From contig CACITD010000002.1 in NCBI GenBank assembly GCA_902589475.1, forward strand, positions 27,965-91,964: a stretch of 64,000 bases of DNA, given 5' to 3'. Positions 8,328 to 16,393 of this stretch are shown here, in pieces. The notes beneath the pieces were generated by a model. It searched no databases and was not told the origin of the DNA. It was given only the letters and a program-made list of their open reading frames with translations. The stretch is from an uncultured Alphaproteobacteria bacterium. Its GTDB lineage: Bacteria > Pseudomonadota > Alphaproteobacteria > Thalassobaculales > Thalassobaculaceae. Position numbers and translations under genes: made by a program. How positions within the stretch are numbered: position 1 is the stretch's first letter; each line of letters starts with the position of its first letter.

Positions 8328-10328
8328 TTACTCGAATTCAATGATTGGCTGATCAACTCCCAAAGTGGTGCCCGGCGTTGCATGAATCTTAGCTACAATA
8401 GCATCAGATTCTGCTTTCATGACGTTCTCCATTTTCATTGCCTCTACAATGGCGAGTTCCTGACCTGCCTCTATTTTATCCCCCTCTTTGACTGCTATCG
8501 AAACTAATAATCCCGGCATTGGTGAGAGCAGGAAGTTGGACATATCAGGAGGGGCTTTGTTTGGCATTAAATCCATTAATCTATCGATTTTTTTATCAAT
8601 TATTTTAATTGTGGCCTGCCAACCACCTTTCCTGAGGGAATATTTTGAGCCATTATAGTCTACTTGGAGGACTATACTTTTTCTATTGATTTCTCCTTCG
8701 AATATATCTGTCCCTGGCTCAAAATTACCATTCACATCATATTTCTTTGTATTCATATCAACCAGACAACTGCCATTTTTCAATTGGGCCTTTGCGTCGG
8801 TTTTATGATCTCCGTCTATGATAACAAGTCTGGTGTAACGGTCTTGCTCACTGCCGGCTCGGCGCGGGAGGTTTGCTCGGCCTGTTATATTTGCATTTCT
8901 TGCCCGTCTCTTCATCTCAAAACCAATTGCAACCGCGTAAAGGGTTTCTTTGTCGTTTTGTGTTACTTGTATTCCATTAAAACCTTTTGGAAATTCCTCG
9001 TCTATGAAGGCCGTTGTTAGTTCTCCAGATTTAAAACGATCATGGCTCATCAAGGCTGATAGAAAATCAATATTATGATTAACGCCACGAATTCTGTATT
9101 GGTCTAAAGCCAATGCCATTTTCTCAATAGCATCTTTGCGATTTTTGCCATAAGAGATAAGCTTTGATATCATGGGATCATAGAACATGGAAATTTCTGC
9201 CCCCTCGAAAACACCAGTGTCTATGCGTATACCATCCAAGTCCTCTGGTGACTTGTACTGCGTCAACCTTCCCGTGGATGGTAAAAAGTTTCTGTATGGA
9301 TCTTCTGCATAAACTCTTGTTTCTAAGGCCCATCCGTTGAGCTGCACGTCTTTTTGTTTGAATGGAAGATTGTCTCCTGCTGCAACTTGGATCATTAACT
9401 CAACCAAATCTAATCCTGTAATACATTCTGTTACCGGATGCTCAACTTGCAGTCTTGTGTTCATCTCTAAGAAGTAAAAATTCTTGTTTTTATCAACGAT
9501 GAATTCAACAGTTCCAGCCGATTTATAATCTACCGACTTCGCAAGTAGAACAGCCTGTTCCCCCATGGCCTTTCGCGTTTTTGCGTCAAGAAAGGGGCTT
9601 GGAGCTTCTTCAATTACTTTTTGATGCCGACGCTGTATGGAGCACTCCCTTTCACCCAAATAGACAGTGTTTCCTGCTGAGTCTGCTATAATCTGTATTT
9701 CTATATGTCTTGGGTCTTCAATGAACTTTTCTATAAAAACGCGATCGTCGCCAAAACTTGAAGCCGCCTCGCTAACTGCAGCGCGAAACCCTTCCTTTAC
9801 TTCTTTTTCGTTAAAAGCGACCCGCATGCCTTTTCCCCCGCCGCCAGCTGAAGCCTTTATCATGACTGGGAATCCAATTTCAGCAGCAACTTTGACTGCC
9901 TCCTTGTCATCGGCAAGCACACCTACATACCCGGGGACGGTGTTGACGCCAGCGCCGGCCGCTATCTTCTTAGACTCTATTTTATCACCCATGGCTGCTA
10001 TCGCCTTTAAACCCGGGCCAATGAATGTGATTCCTTCTTCCGCGAGTTTTTCGGCAAACGTGGCATTTTCGGAGAGGAATCCGTAGCCTGGGTGAACAGC
10101 TTGGGCGCCAGTTTGTTTAATGGCATCCAATATTTTTTCTATTACCAAGTAACTCTCGGAAGAAGCTGAGCCGCCGATTGCGATCGCCTCATCCGCCGAC
10201 CTCACATGCAACGCGTCTGCGTCAGCTTCAGAATATACCGCGACTGTCGCAATACCCATTTGTTTCGCCGTACGAATTACTCGGCACGCGATTTCACCAC
10301 GATTAGCTATAAGGATCTTTTTAAACAT
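8328..10328 (-). CDS. pccA: Acetyl/propionyl-CoA carboxylase, biotin carboxylase plus biotin carrier (alpha) subunit
   Basis: Biotin-dependent carboxylase alpha subunit. The biotin carboxylase domain spans about residues 1-450, beginning KILIANRGEIACRVIRTA, with the ATP-grasp glycine loop KASAGGGGKGM and the EMNTRLQVEHPVTE motif. A middle linker or BT-like region and a C-terminal biotinyl domain follow; the biotinylated Lys is in EAMKMENV, 35 residues from the end. This layout matches propionyl-CoA carboxylase PccA; methylcrotonyl- or geranyl-CoA carboxylase is less likely. No carboxyltransferase beta subunit is in the window. A GTG at 10331 directly precedes the ATG at 10328; the ATG is preferred. 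Confidence 0.93.
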   Translation of the reverse strand: MFKKILIANRGEIACRVIRTAKQMGIATVAVYSEADADALHVRSADEAIAIGGSASSESYLVIEKILDAIKQTGAQAVHPGYGFLSENATFAEKLAEEGITFIGPGLKAIAAMGDKIESKKIAAGAGVNTVPGYVGVLADDKEAVKVAAEIGFPVMIKASAGGGGKGMRVAFNEKEVKEGFRAAVSEAASSFGDDRVFIEKFIEDPRHIEIQIIADSAGNTVYLGERECSIQRRHQKVIEEAPSPFLDAKTRKAMGEQAVLLAKSVDYKSAGTVEFIVDKNKNFYFLEMNTRLQVEHPVTECITGLDLVELMIQVAAGDNLPFKQKDVQLNGWALETRVYAEDPYRNFLPSTGRLTQYKSPEDLDGIRIDTGVFEGAEISMFYDPMISKLISYGKNRKDAIEKMALALDQYRIRGVNHNIDFLSALMSHDRFKSGELTTAFIDEEFPKGFNGIQVTQNDKETLYAVAIGFEMKRRARNANITGRANLPRRAGSEQDRYTRLVIIDGDHKTDAKAQLKNGSCLVDMNTKKYDVNGNFEPGTDIFEGEINRKSIVLQVDYNGSKYSLRKGGWQATIKIIDKKIDRLMDLMPNKAPPDMSNFLLSPMPGLLVSIAVKEGDKIEAGQELAIVEAMKMENVMKAESDAIVAKIHATPGTTLGVDQPIIEFE

Positions 10329-10496
10329 CACAACCTTCTACTTTATGAACTCCGAAGTAAATCCGGTACATAACCTTGCTATTACATATTACTAGATTAA
10401 ACTAACAAGCTACTTCGCCTAGTTTTACAGAACCCTAACGAGAATCAGAATATACAACTCGTTTAAGTTAAACATCTATTTTTTATTTTCTAGAAA

Positions 10497-10790
10497 TTAT
10501 AAAAGTAGGTTAATATACGATCCAGCCGGTGCATTCATGTCAATATTATCGTTAGCTATCAGAGATGATAGCCTTGAGATCTGAGCTTCTATTTCAATAT
10601 CTGTTGAAGCGGTTCTTATACGGAATCCCTGTGCTGGTGTTCCGTTTTTATCAGTTTGCATTTGATTAGGGTTTACGTCGCGTCGCGCAGTTGCCCGCGA
10701 AGTATCGTGTGACTGAGGTTGCCGAATACTCTTTATAAGCTCGGATCTCGTTATACCTGGGTTATTTACCCCAGTCGGTGTCAATGCCAT
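10497..10790 (-). CDS. Hypothetical protein, 97 residues
   Basis: Not recognised. It is a soluble, polar protein with no signal peptide, membrane segment or cysteine. The N-terminal half is Thr/Asn/Gln/Arg-rich and looks disordered; residues 65-90 could form one helix, and the protein ends in a short hydrophobic tail (GSYINLLL). A strong purine-rich ribosome binding site (GGCGGGGGAAAG) directly precedes the ATG, which supports a real gene. It lies between the carboxylase and aminotransferase genes on the same strand but is separated from both. Short proteins with a similar tail occur in Rhodospirillales as far as I recall, but no function is assigned. Confidence 0.6.
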   Translation of the reverse strand: MALTPTGVNNPGITRSELIKSIRQPQSHDTSRATARRDVNPNQMQTDKNGTPAQGFRIRTASTDIEIEAQISRLSSLIANDNIDMNAPAGSYINLLL

Positions 10791-10861
10791 CTTTCCCCCG
10801 CCTAATGATTTTCTTGTAGTGCTGTTAAAAGGAAGTATTCTCGCTTATAATTGATTTTCTG

Positions 10862-12037
10862 TTACCGTCTACCGATTTCTTTTCCCAATGCCTTCATTGC
10901 CTCATTTAGTTTATCAGGCGTAGAAGCAAAACATAAACGCAAAAAACCTTCCCCACCCGGACCGAAGGCACTCCCAGGCGCCAAGCCAACATTACATCGG
11001 TCTATTAATTTTTTACAAAACTCAAGCGAATCTTCCATTCCATCCACTGAGAAAAAAGCATAAAATGCGCCGTTTGGACGCATACATTGCACACGTGGCC
11101 ATTGCTCCAAATAGTCGAAGACGATGTCTCTACCAACTTTGCACCTTCTCCTTAAATCCGAAACGACTTCATCGCCCTTAGCAAGCGCAGTTATTCCTGC
11201 CTTTTGTATAAATGTTGGTACTCCTGATGTGGAGATTTGTATAAGTTTCGCAAATGTTTCAGCCATCCCAATAGGATGAGCAATCCATCCCAATCGCCAG
11301 CCAGTCATTAACCATGATTTAGAGAAACTATTTACTGAAATAACCTTATCCCGTTCTGCAGCAAAACTTAAGATAGAGTTGGCAACTGACCTATCAAATA
11401 CTAGAGAGTGGTATACTTCGTCAGAGACAATCCAGATATTTTTCTCACGACAAAATTTCAGCAATTCTTTTTGATCCTCCTCTGGCATTATCCACCCCGT
11501 AGGATTGCCAGGAGAGTTTAAGAATATTGCTTTAGTTTTTGGACTAACCGCAGCAAAAACATCTCTCAAATTCAGATTCCAAGCGTTATCCTCTAAAGAT
11601 ATAGAGGCGTGAGTTGCTATTCCTCTATTGATTGATATCGCTGAATAGATATTCGGCCAAACTGGGCCAATCACAACAACTTCATCGCCAGGATTTAAAA
11701 GCGCTTGCATCACTATCGAGATAGCCATCATTCCAGAATTTGTAACCGTTATTCTCTCTTGATTTAGGTCAACATTAAACGTGCGCTTGTTATACTTTAA
11801 AAGTTCCTCCCGGAGTTCCGTAATGCCATTTTGATCCGTATAAAATGTATCACCTTGGATCATGGCGTCATGACATGCATCCGAGATAAAGCGTGGGGTT
11901 GGGACATCACCTTCGCCGAACCAAAGAGGAATTAGACCTTGACGGCCCCACCCATACTTTGCAACCTCAACTATATTAGTCTCTGGTAGTTGATTGACCC
12001 TACTCGACAAGCTTGAAAAGTCAAATTTTGATCCCAT
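10862..12037 (-). CDS. Pyridoxal-phosphate-dependent aminotransferase, class I/II
   Basis: Fold-type I aminotransferase of the aspartate aminotransferase superfamily. Residues NSPGNPTG (174-181) contact substrate and cofactor, SDEVYHSL (205-212) holds the cofactor-binding Asp and Tyr, and Lys240 in SFSKSW forms the Schiff base with PLP. Arg in FLRLCFAS near the C-terminus binds the substrate alpha-carboxylate. Length (391) is normal and the protein is intact. The amino donor and acceptor cannot be decided from sequence. It is divergent from the phosphatase pair at 12186. Confidence 0.9.
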   Translation of the reverse strand: MGSKFDFSSLSSRVNQLPETNIVEVAKYGWGRQGLIPLWFGEGDVPTPRFISDACHDAMIQGDTFYTDQNGITELREELLKYNKRTFNVDLNQERITVTNSGMMAISIVMQALLNPGDEVVVIGPVWPNIYSAISINRGIATHASISLEDNAWNLNLRDVFAAVSPKTKAIFLNSPGNPTGWIMPEEDQKELLKFCREKNIWIVSDEVYHSLVFDRSVANSILSFAAERDKVISVNSFSKSWLMTGWRLGWIAHPIGMAETFAKLIQISTSGVPTFIQKAGITALAKGDEVVSDLRRRCKVGRDIVFDYLEQWPRVQCMRPNGAFYAFFSVDGMEDSLEFCKKLIDRCNVGLAPGSAFGPGGEGFLRLCFASTPDKLNEAMKALGKEIGRR

Positions 12038-12185
12038 TTTTACACCTACTTGTTTAAGCTATCAAAAGAGCAAACTAAAACTATATTGCTTATATCAAAT
12101 AAAAACTTTGCACTTACTCCTATGCCTAAGTCATTATTAACTCGCATATCTTTAACACGTTTTGAGCGGATCGCCTGTAAGAAGA

Positions 12186-12791
12186 ATGAAGAATACTATT
12201 TTTTTAATTCGGCATGGTCAGACGACTTGGAATAGGGCTGGTCGCCTTCAAGGTCAAGCAGATTCTCCGCTAACTTTGTTGGGAACCCAACAAGTCGAAG
12301 CAATCGGCAAAAAGCTAAAACAAATAATAGAGACCAAAAAACACTGCTTTTGGTCTAGTCCTCTTGGCAGGACGAAGCAGACAACATCCATAATTTGCGA
12401 TCAGATTAACTTTAATTATGACGACGTGGTATTTGATGAAAGGTTAGTCGAGATAACTCTCGGCGATCGCGATGGTTACAAAAGTTGGAAAGCGCTGTTT
12501 GAAGATTTTCCTGAAGATATGGCCCGACGTGAAAAAGACCCTTGGAATTACTGTCACCCTAATGGGGAGAGTAGCCAGATGGTACTAGAAAGAGTCCAAC
12601 CTTTCATAGAAAAAATAGTTAACTTAGAAGGAATTCACGTAGTAGTTACCCATGGTGTTGTGAGCAAAATAATCCGTGGCATATATCTCAATCTGTCGCC
12701 CGAAGAAATATTTAATTTGGATAGACCTCAGGATGCTTTTCACAGACTACAAAATGGCGCCGTAGAAAAAATTGAGGTATCGTTAGGTTGA
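12186..12791 (+). CDS. Histidine phosphatase family protein (first of tandem pair)
   Basis: Phosphoglycerate-mutase-like phosphatase. The RHG motif (FLIRHGQTTWNR) supplies the phosphorylated His, SSPLGRTKQT the second Arg, and VVTHGVVSK the second catalytic His. The frame is open from a TTG at 12162, but the conserved strand preceding RHG begins at ATG 12186, so the shorter form (201 residues) is preferred. Its stop overlaps the TTG start of the next gene by four bases, implying translational coupling. The substrate (phosphoglycerate, cobalamin or other phosphoesters) is not predictable. Confidence 0.88.
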   Translation: MKNTIFLIRHGQTTWNRAGRLQGQADSPLTLLGTQQVEAIGKKLKQIIETKKHCFWSSPLGRTKQTTSIICDQINFNYDDVVFDERLVEITLGDRDGYKSWKALFEDFPEDMARREKDPWNYCHPNGESSQMVLERVQPFIEKIVNLEGIHVVVTHGVVSKIIRGIYLNLSPEEIFNLDRPQDAFHRLQNGAVEKIEVSLG

Positions 12792-13390
12792 AACATTTAG
12801 GACCAATATATCTAATAAGACATGGCGAAACGGTGTGGAATCGTGCCTCCCGCCTGCAAGGACATAAAGATACCCCTCTTACGATGAAAGGCGTAAAACA
12901 AGCCCAATCCCTAGGCTTTGCACTAAAGGGCGTTTTGAAAAATAAAACGCCAGGTTTTTTTTACTCAAGTCCCATAGGGAGAGCCAAACAAACGGCAGCT
13001 ATCATTTCAGATATCATAGACTTCGATATAGAGAGAATAGAGTATAAACCCTCTTTAAAAGAGATTACCTTCGGTGATTGGGACGGCTTAAACATGCAAG
13101 AGATATTGGCCCAATATAAAACAAGTTGGGAAAAGCGAAAGACCGATAAATGGAATACTTCCCCTCCTAATGGCGAGAGTTTTCAAGAAGCTAAAAAACG
13201 CGTTACACGCTTACTGGATGAAATCGCTATTCAACAGGATGTCGTTATCGTTGCCCATGGGTCCCTTAATAAAGTTATTAGAGGGTGTTGGTGCAATCTT
13301 TCAGAAGCCGAAACACTCTCTTTGGATGAACCGCAGGACGGATTTTATTGTCTCGCCAATGAGAATAGAGAATATTTTGTATCGGTTTAG
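12788..13390 (+). CDS. Histidine phosphatase family protein (second of tandem pair)
   Basis: Paralogue of the preceding gene with the same motifs: YLIRHGETVWNRASRLQG, SSPIGRAKQTA and VVIAHGSLNK. The two share WNRA-RLQG and a C-terminal L(D)-PQD-F segment, so they arose by tandem duplication. Translation begins at TTG 12788 inside the stop of the upstream gene (TTGA overlap). It converges with the NlpC/P60 gene, overlapping its 3' end by four bases. The two proteins may form a heteromer or have different substrates; the sequence does not decide. Confidence 0.87.
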   Translation: MKHLGPIYLIRHGETVWNRASRLQGHKDTPLTMKGVKQAQSLGFALKGVLKNKTPGFFYSSPIGRAKQTAAIISDIIDFDIERIEYKPSLKEITFGDWDGLNMQEILAQYKTSWEKRKTDKWNTSPPNGESFQEAKKRVTRLLDEIAIQQDVVIVAHGSLNKVIRGCWCNLSEAETLSLDEPQDGFYCLANENREYFVSV

Positions 13391-14256
13391 TTGGGCGTGA
13401 ATGGAAACTTTAGCCGCTTGATAGATCTTAGCCTATGATTAGTCTTTTTAAGACGAGATAAAAAGGCCTGCAATGGTTCTTCCACTACGCGCATATGATG
13501 CGCGTTTGCATGCAGGATAAGGTCTTTCCCTGAAGCAATTGCAACATGCCCCTTTGTATATAAAAGATCACCTTTCTCAATATCTTTAGCGTTTTTACCG
13601 CAGAAACATCCTACAGTTTCTTCTTGTTGATCAGTATCTCGTGGGGCAAGTATACCGACCCTCGACAAACTAAGTTGCACCAGAGCGGAACAATCTAAAC
13701 CGTTACTTGAGCGGCCACCCCAAAGATATGGGGTACCAATATACTTTCTCGCAACAGCAATAAAACTTGCTTCTCTTACATTAAAATCAACAACATGTTT
13801 CTCAACTATCCAGCCTCCTTCTTTTAAGCTAATAAAATTTTCATCTCTTTCTTTTAAGGAAACTTTGGAGCCCATAGCCAAGCCCTTAATTACTGGCGAT
13901 TTTATATCAGGTCTCTGGTAAACAAATGTCTTCAATTCCTTAACCTCATGAGTTGGGAAAGAAGGCCGGTCAGATAAACCATTAATTTTTACAAATCCAA
14001 CGTAACCGTCCGTTTGCGACTGGCCCCATGCCCATGACCCTTGACTTTGATAAACAATAAATTTTTCGCCAAAGAGCATCTCTGACGCTAGTTCTGCTTC
14101 TTCGGTAGGGTCGTTCTTCAATTGCAGTACGCTATCTGTAACCGTGCACACCACGCCATCCGAAAATTGATCCGCTGCTACAACACCTTGTAAGTAACTT
14201 GCAGCGATAGTTGGTCGAAAAGCATATTCTCTTGGATCGAGCGTATTACTGCTCAA
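13387..14256 (-). CDS. C40 family peptidase (NlpC/P60) with SH3-like domains
   Basis: Cell-wall endopeptidase that cleaves D-gamma-glutamyl-diamino acid bonds in peptidoglycan or its recycled peptides. Two bacterial SH3-like regions occupy about residues 25-160, followed by the NlpC/P60 domain with Cys189 (GLDCSALVQ), His237 (GHVAIA) and a third polar residue near His249. No signal peptide is visible, so it may act on cytoplasmic murein peptides like dipeptidyl-peptidase VI. The start is a TTG at 14256 that overlaps the stop of the VWA gene (TTGA), pointing to co-translation with 14253-15431 and 15474-16334. Confidence 0.88.
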   Translation of the reverse strand: MSSNTLDPREYAFRPTIAASYLQGVVAADQFSDGVVCTVTDSVLQLKNDPTEEAELASEMLFGEKFIVYQSQGSWAWGQSQTDGYVGFVKINGLSDRPSFPTHEVKELKTFVYQRPDIKSPVIKGLAMGSKVSLKERDENFISLKEGGWIVEKHVVDFNVREASFIAVARKYIGTPYLWGGRSSNGLDCSALVQLSLSRVGILAPRDTDQQEETVGCFCGKNAKDIEKGDLLYTKGHVAIASGKDLILHANAHHMRVVEEPLQAFLSRLKKTNHRLRSIKRLKFPFTPN

Positions 14257-15431
14257 GAGCGTAGTTCCTGTATGGCCTTGTCCAAGCCTCCAACAGTTAG
14301 TGGGAACATATTGTCGTCAAGCAGTTCCTGCACCATTTCTACAGACCTTGTGTATTTCCAGTATTTCTCTTGCGTGGGATTAAGCCAAACACATCTATCA
14401 AAATGGCTTTTAATTCGTTGGATCCAAACCAACCCAGGTTCTGGGTTCATATGCTCAACACTGCCACCAGCAACTGTTATTTCATATGGGCTCATCGATG
14501 CATCACCAACAAAAATGCATTTATAATTAGAACCGTAAGTATGTAAGACCTCCCAGGTAGGAATTTTTTCAACATGCCGTCGCCGATTATCTTTCCACAT
14601 CGCTTCATATGGACAATTATGAAAGTAAAAGTACTCAAGATGCTTAAACTCACTTCTTGCAGCAGAAAATAACTCTTCAGTCACCTTGATATATGGATCC
14701 ATTGAGCCACCCACATCGAAAAAAAGTAGAACATTAACGGCATTATGTCTCTCGGGAACCAATTTAAGATCTAAAAATCCCCCATTCCTAGCCGTCGATC
14801 TGATCGTATCAGTTAAATCCAGTTCCTCTGGTGCTCCTTCCCTCGCAAATTTTCTCAATTTCCTTAGAGCGACTTTTATGTTTCGTATTCCGATTTCAAC
14901 AGTGTCATCGAGGTTTTTATATTCTCGTTTATCCCAGACTTTAACTGCTCGACCCTGCCGTCCTGTTTCTTGTCCAATTCTAACACCCTCTGGGTTATAA
15001 CCATCCGCTCCAAAAGGTGAACGGCCAGCTGTACCAATCCATTTATTGCCTCCTTGATGGCGCTTTTTTTGTTCTTCTAGCCTTTGTTTAAGGGTCTCCA
15101 TAAGCTTTTCCCAGCCTCCCAGAGCTTCGATTTCTTTTTTTTCTTCAGGAGTCAAATGCAGTTGTGCAAGAGATTGCAACCATTCCTCTGGAATCTCTTT
15201 CCCAAACACTTCATCTAAAAGCTCTAATCCCTTAAAGCAATGCCCAAAAACTTGATCAAACCTATCAATATGCCTCTCATCTTTAACAAGTGACGAACGC
15301 GATAGGTAATAAAAATCGTTCAAGGAATATTCAGCTACACCGTGTTTTATGGCATCTAAGAATGTAAGATATTCTTTGAGAGATACTGGGATTTCCGCTT
15401 TTTTAAGCGAGAAGAAAAAATTTGAAAACAT
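14253..15431 (-). CDS. VWA domain protein, CoxE-like
   Basis: Von Willebrand factor A protein of the CoxE-like group. An alpha-helical N-terminal region with a Lys/Glu-rich stretch (about 95-130) precedes the VWA domain. The metal-site loop reads DVGGS at 239-243, with Gly where DxSxS usually has the first Ser; I believe this form is common in the subgroup. Such proteins work with MoxR-type AAA+ ATPases as metal-inserting or remodelling chaperones, and the MoxR gene lies 42 bases upstream. Homologues CoxD/CoxE serve CO dehydrogenase maturation, and a CoxL-like gene lies about 7 kb away, but a link is only inference. Confidence 0.87.
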   Translation of the reverse strand: MFSNFFFSLKKAEIPVSLKEYLTFLDAIKHGVAEYSLNDFYYLSRSSLVKDERHIDRFDQVFGHCFKGLELLDEVFGKEIPEEWLQSLAQLHLTPEEKKEIEALGGWEKLMETLKQRLEEQKKRHQGGNKWIGTAGRSPFGADGYNPEGVRIGQETGRQGRAVKVWDKREYKNLDDTVEIGIRNIKVALRKLRKFAREGAPEELDLTDTIRSTARNGGFLDLKLVPERHNAVNVLLFFDVGGSMDPYIKVTEELFSAARSEFKHLEYFYFHNCPYEAMWKDNRRRHVEKIPTWEVLHTYGSNYKCIFVGDASMSPYEITVAGGSVEHMNPEPGLVWIQRIKSHFDRCVWLNPTQEKYWKYTRSVEMVQELLDDNMFPLTVGGLDKAIQELRS

Positions 15432-15473
15432 ACCTCGGTGACCCCAATACTTACTTTCTATTAAAAGTACAAA

Positions 15474-16334
15474 TCATCTATTTGCTTCTCGTTTTGCTAA
15501 AAACGCTAAACGCTCAAAAAGGTGAACATCTTGCTCATTTTTAAGAAGAGCTCCGTACAGCGGAGGAATAATATCTTTCTTATCCTTAAGTTTTAAAGCT
15601 TCTGGTGGTATGTCCTCAACAACTAACAATTTGATCCAGTCAAGCAATTCTGATGTTGACGGCTTCTTTTTCAGTCCTGGAACGTCCCTTATTTCAAAAA
15701 AGGCGTTAAGGGCTTCCCTAAGCATATTTTTCTTCAGCTTTGGGTGATGCACTTCTACTATTTGTTCCATAGTTTCAGTGTCTGGGAAACGAATATAATG
15801 AAAGAAACATCTGCGTAGGAATGCATCCGGCAGTTCTTTTTCATTGTTTGACGTTATGATGACGATAGGCCTCTTCTTTGCCTGAACCCGTTCTTGTGTT
15901 TCGTAGACAAAAAACTCCATCCTATCCAGCTCCAGCAGGAGATCATTTGGAAATTCTATATCGGCTTTATCAATTTCATCAATGAGAAGCACTACCTGTT
16001 CATCAGCTGCGAACGCTTCCCATAATTTTCCACGCTGGATGTAATTAGCTATATCGTGAACCCGTTGTTCACCTAACTGACTATCCCTGAGGCGAGACAC
16101 CGCATCATATTCGTATAACCCCTGCTGCGCCTTAGTTGTCGATTTAATATGCCATTCTATAATCGGCTTATTCAGAGCTTTTGCAACTTCATGAGCTAAA
16201 ACTGTTTTTCCAGTGCCTGGTTCACCTTTTATCAACAAAGGTCGTTCGAGGGTTACTGCTGCGTTTACCGCAACCATGAGATCCTCAGTAGCAATGTAAT
16301 TATCGGTTCCGCTAAATCTAACTTTGTCGTTCAT
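15474..16334 (-). CDS. MoxR family AAA+ ATPase, CoxD-like
   Basis: AAA+ ATPase of the MoxR clade. Walker A is GEPGTGKT at 37-44, Walker B VVLLIDE at 114-120, sensor 1 lies in IVIITSNNEKELPDAFLRRC with the arginine finger pair, and a C-terminal helical lid follows. It is soluble and 286 residues long, typical of the family. With the VWA protein just downstream it should form the standard MoxR-VWA chaperone pair; the NlpC/P60 peptidase gene completes the row. The client protein is unknown. Confidence 0.9.
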   Translation of the reverse strand: MNDKVRFSGTDNYIATEDLMVAVNAAVTLERPLLIKGEPGTGKTVLAHEVAKALNKPIIEWHIKSTTKAQQGLYEYDAVSRLRDSQLGEQRVHDIANYIQRGKLWEAFAADEQVVLLIDEIDKADIEFPNDLLLELDRMEFFVYETQERVQAKKRPIVIITSNNEKELPDAFLRRCFFHYIRFPDTETMEQIVEVHHPKLKKNMLREALNAFFEIRDVPGLKKKPSTSELLDWIKLLVVEDIPPEALKLKDKKDIIPPLYGALLKNEQDVHLFERLAFLAKREANR

Positions 16335-16393
16335 TTATACCTCTTGATAAAATTTGAAAACATTCAAAAGACCTTCGTGTAGTAACATCTGAA

